NCBI GenBank assembly: GCA_026419405.1
Contig: JANZZL010000053.1
Location: 1 to 56,117, forward strand
Direction of reading: 5' to 3'
DNA from: Paracoccaceae bacterium
GTDB lineage: Bacteria > Pseudomonadota > Alphaproteobacteria > Rhodobacterales > Rhodobacteraceae
DNA length: 56,117 bases
The position numbers and the translations under genes were made by a program. Shown here piece by piece: positions 46,698 to 54,999 of the stretch (position 1 is its first letter; each line of letters opens with the position of its first letter). The notes below the pieces were generated by a model. The model was not told the origin of the DNA, did not search any database, and saw only the letters and a list, made by a program, of their open reading frames with translations.

Positions 46698-47263
46698 GGC
46701 CTCCCTCCGCCCGCCTCTTCCTCCGGCGCCAGCACGTCCGGCCGCGCCGCCAGCGCCGCCACCACGCGGTCGGTCATCTCCTCGATGCTCAGTCCCGGCA
46801 CCGACTTCACCGCGATGTCGGCCTCGGCATAGTGCGGCACCCGCACCTCGTAGAGGCGCGCGAGCGTGGCCCGCGGGTCGGCCGTGCGCAGCAGAGGCCG
46901 TGTATCCTTGTGGCGCACGCGGTTCCAGAGCAGATCCAGGTCGGCATCGAGCCAGAGCGAGACGCCGCGCTCGGCGATCGCCTTCCGGTTCGCCGGCTGC
47001 AGGAACGCGCCCGCGCCGGTCGAGAGAACGCCGGGCGGCCCGGCGAGCAGGCGCGCGATCACCTGCGCTTCCTTCTGGCGGAAGAACGGCTCGCCGTCGC
47101 GCTCGAAGATCTCGGCGATCGTCATGTTCGAGGCGCGCTGGATCTCCTCGTCCGAATCCCGGAAGTCCACGCCCAGCCGCCGGGCCAGCGCGCCGCCGAC
47201 CGCGGACTTGCCCGAGCCGGGCATCCCGACCATCACGACCGTCTTCCTGAGGCGCCCCGCCAC
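46694..47263 (-). CDS. aroK: Shikimate kinase
   Basis: A 189-residue P-loop kinase that phosphorylates shikimate. The Walker A motif is GMPGSGKSAVG (the family more often has GMMGAGKT). DFRDSDEEI binds shikimate, and LSTGAGAF and the LID-region RPLLR follow. The GTG at 47263 gives the usual family length. An ATG at 47329 would add 22 mostly charged residues and sit on the AT-rich promoter island. Confidence 0.93.
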   Translation of the reverse strand: MAGRLRKTVVMVGMPGSGKSAVGGALARRLGVDFRDSDEEIQRASNMTIAEIFERDGEPFFRQKEAQVIARLLAGPPGVLSTGAGAFLQPANRKAIAERGVSLWLDADLDLLWNRVRHKDTRPLLRTADPRATLARLYEVRVPHYAEADIAVKSVPGLSIEEMTDRVVAALAARPDVLAPEEEAGGGRP

Positions 47264-47307
47264 CTTGGCATCATCCCGCCGACCTGCCGCATCGCGCCTT
47301 GAATGGC

Positions 47308-47336
47308 GTGAACTCCCGGGGAATGCCATATATATT
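47308..47336 (+). promoter_or_regulatory. AT-rich divergent promoter island
   Basis: The run CATATATATTC stands out in this GC-rich sequence. TATATT (47331-47336) is a five-of-six -10 element for the plus-strand small membrane peptide gene, with a weak GTGAAC -35 17 nt upstream. The same run reads TATATATGG on the minus strand and could serve aroK. Confidence 0.45.
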
Positions 47337-47414
47337 CGGAGGCGAGGCCGGGAAACGCGGCCAGCGAGGCACGGGCCCCGCCAGAGGGCCGAGGCAGGAC
47401 GCAGGGGAAGCGAC

Positions 47415-47549
47415 ATGTGGCGGCTGATCAAAGCCTTGGTCGTGCTGGGCCTGATCGGGTTCATCGCGTTGACGGGCTACGCCTATCTCGGCGACTATGC
47501 GCCCGAGACGCGCGAAATCACGCAGCCGGTCACCCTTGATGTCGACTAG
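47415..47549 (+). CDS. Small single-pass membrane peptide, 44 residues
   Basis: A short gene below most length cut-offs. ATG 47415 follows GGGGAAGC, and the product begins MWRLIKALVVLGLIGFIAL. It has one hydrophobic helix (about 5-25), a short positively charged N-terminus, and an acidic tail of about 18 residues ending in DVD. It should insert with its acidic end in the periplasm. Its stop overlaps the next gene's start by 11 nt, indicating coupled translation. The function is unknown; I recall similar peptides in this position in Rhodobacterales. Confidence 0.75.
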   Translation: MWRLIKALVVLGLIGFIALTGYAYLGDYAPETREITQPVTLDVD

Positions 47550-49062
47550 CGCCCGCAGCGCTGCAGCCCTCCTGTTCGTCCTCTCCGGCCCGGCCGCCGC
47601 CGAGGAGCCGCTCTCGGCCATCGACTGGCTCTCCGACTCGATCACCCGGCCCGCCGTGGTCGCCCCGCCCGGGCCCTCGGTCATCGGCGGCAGCCTGCCC
47701 GAGCCGGTCACGACCGCGCCGATCGACGGGCCCAGCCCGGATGCCGCGGGCCTGCTGCCGCCCTCCGTCACGGGGCTTCCCGCGGCGCTCTGGGGTCCGG
47801 GCGATCCGGCCGAGATCGCCCGGCTGATCCGCGCCGAGGGCACCGAGACGCTACCCGCCGGACAGGCGCTGCTCACCGAGATCCTGCTGGCCGAGGCCGA
47901 GCCGCCGCGCGGCGGCCCGTCGGACGGCTCGGTCCTGCTTGCGAGGGTGGACAAGCTCCTGGAACTCGGCCTTGTCGAGGAGGCGGGGGCGCTGCTCGAG
48001 CGGTCCGGCAGCGTCACGCCCGAGCTCTTCCGCCGGGCCTTCGACGTCGCGCTCCTGCTCGGCTCGGAGGATGCCGCCTGCGCCGCCATGCGGGCGCGGC
48101 CGGACGTGGCGCCGACATTCCCGGCGCGCATCTTCTGCCTGGCGCGGGGCGGCGACTGGAACGCGGCCGCGCTCACGCTCGGCACGGCGCGTGCGCTCGG
48201 CCAGCTCGGCGAGGCGGAGGAGGCGCTGCTGTCGCGCTTCCTCGACCCCGATCTCTACGAGGCCGACGGCACGCTCGCCCCCCCCGAGCGCCCGACGCCG
48301 CTGATGTTCCGCATGCACGAGGCGGTGGGAGAGCCCCTGCCCACCGGCCAGCTCCCCCGCGCCTTCGCCCACGCCGACCTGCGCGCCACCGCCGGCTGGA
48401 AGGCCCAGATCGAGGCGGCCGAGCGGCTGACCCGGACCGGCGCGGTCGATCCCAACCGGCTCTTCGGGCTCTATACCGAGCGCCGCCCCGCCGCCTCGGG
48501 CGGCGTCTGGGAACGGGTCCGGGCGGTCCAGGCGCTCGATGCCGCCCTGGCCAGGCGCGACGCGGCCGCCGTCGCCGCGGCGCTGCCCGAGGTCTGGGAA
48601 CGCATGCGCGAGGCCGGTCTGGCCGCCGCGCTCGCAGCCTTCGCCGCCGACCGCCTCGAGGGCCTCGAGCTTCCCGAGCCGGCCGCGTCGATCGCCTTCC
48701 GCCTGGCGCTCCTCACGCCGGGCTACGAGGCCGCCGCGATCGCGCGCCAGCCGATCGACCGCGAGGAGCGGCTGCTCGCCGCGATCGCGCGCGGCCAGCC
48801 GCTGCCGCGCCCCGAGGGAAGCGCCGCGCTGGCGCTCGCCGGTCTGGCACCCGGGGCGCAGCCCCCGGCGCGGGCCGCCGCGCTGATCGCCGGCGACCGG
48901 CTCGGCGAGGCGCTGCTCTTCGCGCTCGAGGACCTCGCCGCGGGCAGGAACGGCGACCCGCGCCGTCTGGCCGATGCCCTGGCGACCTTCCGTGCCGTCG
49001 GGCTCGAGGGCACCGCGCGCCGGGCGGCGCTCGAATACCTGATCCTGGCCGAGCCGGCATGA
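47539..49062 (+). CDS. Exported helical protein of unknown function
   Basis: A 507-residue protein with a short signal peptide (about 1-21, ending GPAAAE), a proline-rich linker (about 35-75), and then an almost entirely alpha-helical Ala/Leu/Arg/Glu-rich body of about 420 residues. The body reads like tetratricopeptide or HEAT-type helical pairs (for example ARVDKLLELGLVEEAGALLERSG), but no exact consensus repeat is visible. There is a single Cys pair region (CAAMRARPD and IFCLARGG). It lies between the 44-residue membrane peptide and xerD, overlapping both. The function is unknown. Confidence 0.8.
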   Translation: MSTSARSAAALLFVLSGPAAAEEPLSAIDWLSDSITRPAVVAPPGPSVIGGSLPEPVTTAPIDGPSPDAAGLLPPSVTGLPAALWGPGDPAEIARLIRAEGTETLPAGQALLTEILLAEAEPPRGGPSDGSVLLARVDKLLELGLVEEAGALLERSGSVTPELFRRAFDVALLLGSEDAACAAMRARPDVAPTFPARIFCLARGGDWNAAALTLGTARALGQLGEAEEALLSRFLDPDLYEADGTLAPPERPTPLMFRMHEAVGEPLPTGQLPRAFAHADLRATAGWKAQIEAAERLTRTGAVDPNRLFGLYTERRPAASGGVWERVRAVQALDAALARRDAAAVAAALPEVWERMREAGLAAALAAFAADRLEGLELPEPAASIAFRLALLTPGYEAAAIARQPIDREERLLAAIARGQPLPRPEGSAALALAGLAPGAQPPARAAALIAGDRLGEALLFALEDLAAGRNGDPRRLADALATFRAVGLEGTARRAALEYLILAEPA

Positions 49063-49994
49063 GCGCCGGGCCCGGTCAGTGGATCGGGGCATTCCTCGAG
49101 GCTCAGGCCGCCGAACGCGGCGCGGCGCGCAACACGCTGCTGGCCTACGGGCGCGACCTCGCCGACTTCGAGCGCTGGCTGGCCGGGCGCGGGCTCGACC
49201 TTGCGGCGGCGGCGCAGGATGACATCGAGGCCTATCTCGAGGCCTGCCATGCCGCGGGCCTCTCGCGCGCGACCCGCGCGCGGCGCCTCTCGGCGATCCG
49301 CCAGCTCTACCGCTTCGCCTTCGAGGAGGGCTGGCGCGACACCGACCCGGCGCTGCGCCTCTCGGGGCCCGCGCGCGAACGCAGGCTGCCCGGAACCCTG
49401 AGCGAGGCCGAGGTGGACCGGCTGCTCGAGGCGGCGGCGCGGCACGGCCGCACGCCGGCCGAGCGGCTGCGCAGCGCCTGCCTGATGCAGATGCTCTACG
49501 CCACCGGGCTGAGGGTGAGCGAGCTCGTCACGCTTCCCGTCGCGGCGGCGCGGGGCGACCCGCGCGTGCTTCTGGTGCGCGGCAAGGGCGGCCGGGAGCG
49601 GCTCGTTCCGCTCGCCCCGCCGGCGCGCGCGGCGCTGGCCGCCTGGCTCGAGGCGCGCGACGCCGCCGAGGCGGCGGCCCGGGCCGAGGGCCGGCCGGCC
49701 TCGCCCTTCCTCTTCCCCTTCCCCTCCAAGGCGGGGCATCTCTCGCGCTCGCTGTTCCACGCGCAGCTCAAGGCGATGGCGCGCGCCGCCGGGATCGATC
49801 CGGCCCGCGTGAGCCCCCACGTGCTGCGCCATGCCTTCGCCACGCATTTGCTGGCGCGGGGCGCCGACCTGCGGGCGATCCAGGCGCTGCTGGGGCACGC
49901 AGACGTGTCCACGACCGAGATCTACACCCACGTGCTCGACGAACGCCTGCGTGCCCTCGTGCTGGAACGCCACCCGCTGGCCCGCGAGGCCTGA
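49059..49994 (+). CDS. xerD: Tyrosine recombinase XerD
   Basis: A 311-residue tyrosine recombinase that resolves chromosome dimers at dif with XerC. Catalytic residues: Arg152 (in ATGLRVSEL), Lys176 region (VRGKGGRERLVP), His254 and Arg257 (HVLRHAFATH), His280 (LGHADVSTT) and Tyr289. The N-terminal SAM-like core-binding domain spans about 5-95. Its ATG overlaps the upstream stop (ATGA). Housekeeping neighbours and normal length argue against a mobile integrase. Confidence 0.95.
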   Translation: MSAGPGQWIGAFLEAQAAERGAARNTLLAYGRDLADFERWLAGRGLDLAAAAQDDIEAYLEACHAAGLSRATRARRLSAIRQLYRFAFEEGWRDTDPALRLSGPARERRLPGTLSEAEVDRLLEAAARHGRTPAERLRSACLMQMLYATGLRVSELVTLPVAAARGDPRVLLVRGKGGRERLVPLAPPARAALAAWLEARDAAEAAARAEGRPASPFLFPFPSKAGHLSRSLFHAQLKAMARAAGIDPARVSPHVLRHAFATHLLARGADLRAIQALLGHADVSTTEIYTHVLDERLRALVLERHPLAREA

Positions 49995-50066
49995 GCGGCC
50001 GCCGACGCCGGCCTTGATCACCGCCCGCCCTGCCCCCATAACGTCAGCCTCACCCAGGGCCTGTCC

Positions 50067-51374
50067 ATGCAACCCGCCACCTATCTCGATGCCGCGTTCT
50101 GGGCGACCGTCGCGGCGATCTTCGTCCTCCTGCTGATGTCGGCCTTCTTCTCGGGGAGCGAGACGGCGCTCACCGCCGCCTCGCGCGGCAAGCTGAGAAG
50201 CCAGGCCGACCGCGGTTCGGCCGGCGCGGAGGCCGCGCTTGCCGTGACCGAGGACCGGGAGCGGCTGATCGGCGCGGTCCTGCTCGGCAACAACGTGGTC
50301 AATATCCTCTCTGCCTCGCTGGCCACCGCGCTCTTCACGCGGATCTTCGGGGAATCCGGCGTGGCGCTCGCCACGCTGGTGATGACCGTCCTCGTGCTGG
50401 TGTTCTCCGAGGTCCTGCCCAAGACCTACGCCATCACCGCGCCCGAGACCGTGGCGACCCGGGTCGCGACCCCGATCCGCTACGTGATCCTCGTCCTGTC
50501 GCCGCTGGTCGGCGCGGTCCGCGGCGTCGTCCGCCTCATCCTGGCCGCGTTCGGCGTGCGGACCGATCCCGACACCCGCGTGCTGTCGATCCGCGACGAG
50601 ATCGTGGGCGCGCTGGCGCTCGGCCACGAGGAGGGCGTGGTCGAGAAGGAGCACCGCGACCGGCTGCTGGGCGCGCTCGACCTCTCCGAGCGCACGGTCG
50701 AGGAGATCATGCGCCACCGCAGCCAGATCGAGATGATCGACGCCGACTCCCCGCCCGAGGCGATCCTGGCGGCGGTGCTCGCCTCGCCGCACACCCGCCT
50801 GCCCGTCTATCGCGGCGAGAAGGAGAACATCATCGGCGTGATCCACGCCAAGGACCTGCTGCGCGCCGTCGGCCGCCTGATGCGCGACGACGAGGGCGTC
50901 GGGCTCGCCTCGCTCAGGAACCTCGACGTGACCGAGGTGGCCAAGCCGCCCTACTTCATCCCCGACACCACGCCGCTCGACGAGCAGATGCGCCAGTTCC
51001 TCGTCCGGCACACGCATTTCGCGCTCGTCGTCGACGAATACGGCGCGCTGAAGGGTCTGATCACGCTCGAGGACATCCTCGAGGAGATCGTCGGCGAGAT
51101 CACCGACGAGTTCGACAGAAGCCCGGCCCCCGCCCTGAAGCCGACCGAGACCGGCGACTACGTGGTCGACGGCAGCATGACGATCCGCGACCTGAACCGG
51201 GCGACCGACTGGAACCTGCCCGACGACGAGGCGAACACGGTTGCGGGCCTCGTCATCCACGAGGCGCAGATGATCCCGAACGAGGGCCAGGTGTTCTCGT
51301 TCCACGGCTTCCGCTTCGAGGTTCTGGGCCGGAAGGAGAACCGCATCACCCGCCTGCGCATCCGCCCGCTCTGA
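50067..51374 (+). CDS. Hemolysin-related CorC/CNNM family membrane protein
   Basis: A 435-residue protein. The N-terminal DUF21/CNNM membrane domain (about 8-150, with FFSGSETALTAASRGKL and LLGNNVVNI) is followed by two CBS domains (about 205-335, including LPVYRGEKENIIGVIHAKDLL and FALVVDEYGALKGLITLEDILEEIVGEI) and a CorC_HlyC domain to the end. Family members act in Mg2+ or Co2+ export. It is separated from xerD by 72 nt. Confidence 0.94.
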   Translation: MQPATYLDAAFWATVAAIFVLLLMSAFFSGSETALTAASRGKLRSQADRGSAGAEAALAVTEDRERLIGAVLLGNNVVNILSASLATALFTRIFGESGVALATLVMTVLVLVFSEVLPKTYAITAPETVATRVATPIRYVILVLSPLVGAVRGVVRLILAAFGVRTDPDTRVLSIRDEIVGALALGHEEGVVEKEHRDRLLGALDLSERTVEEIMRHRSQIEMIDADSPPEAILAAVLASPHTRLPVYRGEKENIIGVIHAKDLLRAVGRLMRDDEGVGLASLRNLDVTEVAKPPYFIPDTTPLDEQMRQFLVRHTHFALVVDEYGALKGLITLEDILEEIVGEITDEFDRSPAPALKPTETGDYVVDGSMTIRDLNRATDWNLPDDEANTVAGLVIHEAQMIPNEGQVFSFHGFRFEVLGRKENRITRLRIRPL

Positions 51375-51507
51375 GGGCAGGGCTGCCCCGGCCGGGGCCC
51401 ACGTGGCAGGAAAGCGACGCAGGCCGCCGCGGCGGAAGGTTCTTCTTTGCGGCGCGGGATTCGCCGACTAGTCTCGTGCATCGTGGGGCCCGAGGGGGAG
51501 CGGAGCG

Positions 51508-52038
51508 ATGACGAGATACGAGTATCGCGTGGTGCCCGCGCCGCAGCGCGGACTGAAGACGAAGGGCGCGAAGACGACCGAGGCGCGCTTCGCCCACGCG
51601 CTGACGACGCTGATGAACGAGTTCGCGCGCGACGGCTGGGAATACCTGCGCGCCGACACGCTGCCCTGCGAGGAACGGGTGGGCCTGACCGGCCGGACCA
51701 CGCGCTTCCAGAACATGCTCGTGTTCCGCCGGGCGCTGGACGCGGGCCAGGCCGATGCCGAGGGCCGCGCGGCGCCGGTGCGGGCGATCACCGCGCCGTC
51801 TGCGGAGGCCGCGGCCACCGGGGAGGAGCGGCCGCGGGGCCCGGAGGCGCCGCCCGCCGCGGCCGCCCGGCTGAGCGTGGCCGAGAGGCTTGCCGCGACG
51901 CTCACGGCGCGCACCCGCGAGGGCGCGGCGCCGCCGCTGCGCGCGGTGGGCTCCGACCCCGGCACGGCGCCCCGGATCGGCGCCGCGCGCGGCCAGGGGC
52001 TCTCGCGCCCCGAGGGCAGGGGCGTTCCCGCCGGGTGA
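51508..52038 (+). CDS. DUF4177 domain-containing protein
   Basis: A 176-residue cytoplasmic protein. Residues 1-80 (MTRYEYRVVPAP, ALTTLMNEFARDGWEYLRADTLP) match the small DUF4177 domain, whose function is unknown. The remaining 95 residues are a low-complexity Ala/Arg/Pro/Gly-rich tail that looks disordered. GGAGCGGAGCG precedes the ATG. It converges on bolA with a terminator hairpin between. Confidence 0.85.
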   Translation: MTRYEYRVVPAPQRGLKTKGAKTTEARFAHALTTLMNEFARDGWEYLRADTLPCEERVGLTGRTTRFQNMLVFRRALDAGQADAEGRAAPVRAITAPSAEAAATGEERPRGPEAPPAAAARLSVAERLAATLTARTREGAAPPLRAVGSDPGTAPRIGAARGQGLSRPEGRGVPAG

Positions 52039-52044
52039 GGCAAG

Positions 52045-52066
52045 GCCCCCGGGGGGCGCCGGGGGC
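52045..52066. terminator. Bidirectional terminator hairpin between the DUF4177 gene and bolA
   Basis: GCCCCCGG-loop of 6-CCGGGGGC is a perfect 8-bp stem in the 36-nt gap between these convergent genes. There is no U-tract, but the placement suits termination from both sides. Confidence 0.6.
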
Positions 52067-52074
52067 GCGGCCGC

Positions 52075-52332
52075 TCAGCCGCGGATCTCGAGCGCAAGCG
52101 CGTGGATCCGGCCCATCACCTCGGGGCCGAGCGCGGCATGCACCGCCCGGTGCCGTTCGAGGCGGCCCATGCCGGCGAGGGCCGGCGCGGCGATGACGAC
52201 GCGGAAGTGGCTTTCGCCCGAGCCGTCGTCGCCCGCATGGCCGGCATGCCGGTGGCTTTCGTTGACGACCGCGAGTTCGACCGGCGCGAAGGCCGCCTCC
52301 AGACGCGTGCGGATCAGCTCGGCGATGCCCAT
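52075..52332 (-). CDS. BolA family protein
   Basis: An 85-residue BolA-like protein. BolA proteins pair with monothiol glutaredoxins in iron-sulfur handling. The fold is recognisable from the VVNESHRHAGH segment, the ESHFRVVIAAPALAGMGRLERHRAVHAAL helix-loop, and the C-terminal IHALALEI. The His residues in SHRHAGH are the likely cluster ligands. The ATG at 52332 is preferred over an in-frame TTG nine bases upstream because GGGGGAAG is then well spaced. It diverges from the J-domain gene. Confidence 0.92.
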   Translation of the reverse strand: MGIAELIRTRLEAAFAPVELAVVNESHRHAGHAGDDGSGESHFRVVIAAPALAGMGRLERHRAVHAALGPEVMGRIHALALEIRG

Positions 52333-52433
52333 CTGCGGCAACTTCCCCCTTCAAACGGCGCGACAGAGCACTACACTCGTTCGCCCGACTCGGAAACGCA
52401 ACCTCGCACCCGCACCGGTCCGACAGCCCGCGC

Positions 52434-53066
52434 ATGACGCAGAAATCGCCCTTCGACTTCGACATCCGCGTCTCGGCAGACAAGAAGCGCCGGAGGAACG
52501 GCCGCCGCGGCATGTCGGGCGCCTTCGAGACCTCGACCCGCGTCTGCGAGCATGCCGGGTGCACCGAGGCGGGGCAGTATCGTGCGCCGAAATCGCCCGA
52601 CTCGCTCGACGACTACTACTGGTTCTGCCGCGAGCACGTGCGCGAATACAATCTCAAGTGGAACTTCTTCGCCGGCAAGACGGAGGAGGAGTTCGAGCGG
52701 GCGATCGATGCCGCGCGCGTCTGGGACCGGCCCACGAAGCCGTTCCGCAAGGCCGCCGACGAAGGCCGCGCCTGGGCGCGGCTGGGGGTGACGGATCCGC
52801 ACGAGATCCTGGGCGGGAACGCGACGCGCAATCCCGGCAGGTCGGTCACCGGAACCCGCCGTCTGCCCCCGACGGAGCGCCGGGCGCTGGAGATCCTGGA
52901 TGCGCGCGACCACTGGTCCCGCAGCGAGATCCGCAAGCAATACAAGAGCCTCGTGAAGGATCTTCACCCGGACATGAACGGCGGGAACCGGGACGACGAG
53001 GAGCGTCTGCAGGAAGTCGTCTGGGCCTGGGACCAGATCAAGGACAGCCGCAACTTCCGCGACTGA
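52434..53066 (+). CDS. J-domain protein (DnaJ class C-like)
   Basis: A 210-residue protein with a C-terminal J domain (about 145-205) including HPD at 178-180 (KDLHPDMNGG), which should stimulate an Hsp70 ATPase. The N-terminal part has a basic stretch (DKKRRRNGRR) and a Cys/His set (Cys38, His40, Cys43, Cys65, His68) that could form a small zinc site. Its neighbours are bolA and, beyond the sigma-factor unit, cobS; the client is unknown. Confidence 0.92.
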   Translation: MTQKSPFDFDIRVSADKKRRRNGRRGMSGAFETSTRVCEHAGCTEAGQYRAPKSPDSLDDYYWFCREHVREYNLKWNFFAGKTEEEFERAIDAARVWDRPTKPFRKAADEGRAWARLGVTDPHEILGGNATRNPGRSVTGTRRLPPTERRALEILDARDHWSRSEIRKQYKSLVKDLHPDMNGGNRDDEERLQEVVWAWDQIKDSRNFRD

Positions 53067-53075
53067 CGGATCGGG

Positions 53076-53123
53076 CCGGGGGCTCTGCCCCCGGACCCCC
53101 GGAGTATTTCGGACAGGATGAAG
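53076..53123 (+). repeat. Rhodobacterales-type hairpin-tail repeat, copy A (probable terminator)
   Basis: CCGGGGGC-TCT-GCCCCCGG is a perfect 8-bp stem followed by ACCCCCGGA, GTATTT and CGGACAGGATGAAG. It lies in the convergent gap after the J-domain gene and before the end of msrB. It has the same architecture as copy B at 31461-31515. I recall near-identical sequences after many genes in Rhodobacterales. The hairpin probably ends the J-domain transcript. Confidence 0.7.
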
Positions 53124-53141
53124 CTGCTGGCGCCTCGCGGC

Positions 53142-53603
<462 letters not shown>

Positions 53604-53672
53604 CGTCGGTCCTCCCTGCCTGGCGGCCCCGCCCGGATCCGCATCGGGCGGGGCCCGGGGTGCCCTGGCCCG

Positions 53673-54221
53673 TCACATGGCGGGCAGCAGCACCCGGTCG
53701 ATGACATGGATCACGCCGTTCGACTGCACGACGTCGGCGATCGTCACGGTCGCCATGCCGCCCTGCTCGTCCTCGAGCATGATCCGGCCGTCCTCCATCC
53801 GCGCCTTGAGCGTGCAGCCGCCCAGGGTCGGGATGGCATGGGTGCCGCCGTCGTCGGCGATCATCTTGCCGATCGCGTCCGACATCGCGCTGGCCGCCAC
53901 CACGTGGCAGGTCAGGATCTTGACGAGCTGGTCCCTGTTCTCGGGCTTGAGGAGCGTCTCGACGGTGCCGGCGGGCAGCGCCTCGAAGGCGGCATTGACC
54001 GGGGCGAAGACGGTGAAGGGGCCGTCGCCCTGGAGCGTCTCGACCAGTCCGGCCGCCTGCACCGCGGCGACGAGCGTGGTATGGTCGGCCGAGTTCACCG
54101 CATTCTCGACGATGTTCTTCGTCTCGTACATCGGCGCGCCGCCGACCATCGGGTTTTCGGCCAGCGCAGCGCCGGCGGCGAGCGCGAGCGCGGAGGCGGC
54201 GAGGATCGTCCTGAGGATCAT
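53673..54221 (-). CDS. Fasciclin (FAS1) domain exported protein
   Basis: A 182-residue protein. A signal peptide (about 1-21, ending GAALAE) is followed by a single FAS1 domain. The H1 motif GPFTVFAPVNAAFEALP and the H2-like VIHVIDRVLLP are clear, with TTLVAAVQAAGLVETL between. FAS1 domains mediate adhesion or protein-protein contact at cell surfaces. Its position after an ECF sigma/anti-sigma pair parallels MPT70/83 of mycobacteria. The ATG at 54221 follows GGGAGAG. Confidence 0.92.
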   Translation of the reverse strand: MILRTILAASALALAAGAALAENPMVGGAPMYETKNIVENAVNSADHTTLVAAVQAAGLVETLQGDGPFTVFAPVNAAFEALPAGTVETLLKPENRDQLVKILTCHVVAASAMSDAIGKMIADDGGTHAIPTLGGCTLKARMEDGRIMLEDEQGGMATVTIADVVQSNGVIHVIDRVLLPAM

Positions 54222-54271
54222 GTTGTCTCTCCCTTTGCGTCGCATCCGGCCATCGGGTGCGATCGGGGAAA

Positions 54272-54299
54272 GACACGGGAAGGCGGGGCGCGGAGTTTC
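54272..54299 (-). promoter_or_regulatory. Possible ECF-type promoter of the fasciclin gene
   Basis: On the minus strand GAAACT (54299-54294) and CGTGTC (54277-54272) lie 16 nt apart in the 88-nt gap between the anti-sigma gene and the fasciclin gene. The GAAAC/CGT pattern resembles ECF promoters in general. A related CCGAAACC occurs upstream of the sigma gene, but without a good -10. Confidence 0.3.
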
Positions 54300-54309
54300 G
54301 CCGGGGCGA

Positions 54310-54999
54310 TCACAGGCGCGTGAGCGGCGCCGCGGCGAGCACGGGCCCCGTCGGCGCACCGGTGGGCGAACCGCCGGCAGGTTCGAGCGAGACGGCGAGG
54401 GTCCAGCCCTCGGGCGGCTCGGGATAGGCCACGGCGAGCCCGGCCTCGCCGATCAGCCCCAGCGAGACCGGCGCGGCATCCGGCGCGATCAGCCAGAGTT
54501 CGTGCGCCTGCCCCTGCGCCGGCGGGGGTCCGGCGGCGCGGGTGACGACGAGGCGCCCGGCGGCGGCATCGTAGCGGGCCTCGAACCTGAGCTCGCCCGC
54601 CCCGGCGACCAGGGTCGCCCCGAGGGGGGCGGGGCGCGGCGGTCCGAGGAACGGGGCGAGGGCGAGGAGCGCGAGCGCGAGGACCACGGCCGCGGCCAGC
54701 GCGCCGGACACCGGACCGCGCAGGCGCTCGAGGCGGCCGAAGAGCCCGGTCGTGCGCGGGCCCCGAGGCGAGAGGCGTGCCTCGAGCGCGCGCGCGACCC
54801 TGGGCGGCGGCGCGACCTCGGGCACCTCGCCGGCCAGAGGGGCCAGACGCTCCTGCCAGGCGGCGACGGCGGCGCGGAATGCGGGCTCGGAGGCCATCCG
54901 GCGCTCGGCCTCGGCCGCCTCGGCGCCGGTGAGCAGCCCCAGCGCGACCTCGGCGGCAAGCGCCTCGTCCTCCTCCGGCAGGTCGTGCGGTGCGGTCAT
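54310..54999 (-). CDS. Anti-sigma factor (RskA-like)
   Basis: A 229-residue single-pass membrane protein. The N-terminal cytoplasmic part (about 10-60, LAAEVALGLLTGAEAAEAERRMASEPAFRAAVAAWQERLAPL) resembles the anti-sigma domain of RskA-type proteins and lacks a zinc-binding HxxxCxxC motif. A membrane helix spans about 97-118. A C-terminal RskA periplasmic domain (about 125-229, including HELWLIAP and VSLEPAGGSP) follows. Its ATG overlaps the sigma-gene stop (ATGA), so it is co-translated with its partner. Confidence 0.92.
   Translation of the reverse strand: MTAPHDLPEEDEALAAEVALGLLTGAEAAEAERRMASEPAFRAAVAAWQERLAPLAGEVPEVAPPPRVARALEARLSPRGPRTTGLFGRLERLRGPVSGALAAAVVLALALLALAPFLGPPRPAPLGATLVAGAGELRFEARYDAAAGRLVVTRAAGPPPAQGQAHELWLIAPDAAPVSLGLIGEAGLAVAYPEPPEGWTLAVSLEPAGGSPTGAPTGPVLAAAPLTRL

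Noticed and set aside
47264-47464. Upstream extension of the shikimate kinase frame
   Set aside because: It crosses the AT-rich promoter island and exceeds the normal family length; the GTG at 47263 is more consistent.
49059-49994. Tyrosine recombinase as sign of a mobile element
   Set aside because: Length, catalytic set and housekeeping context match XerD, and no attachment sites or cargo are visible.
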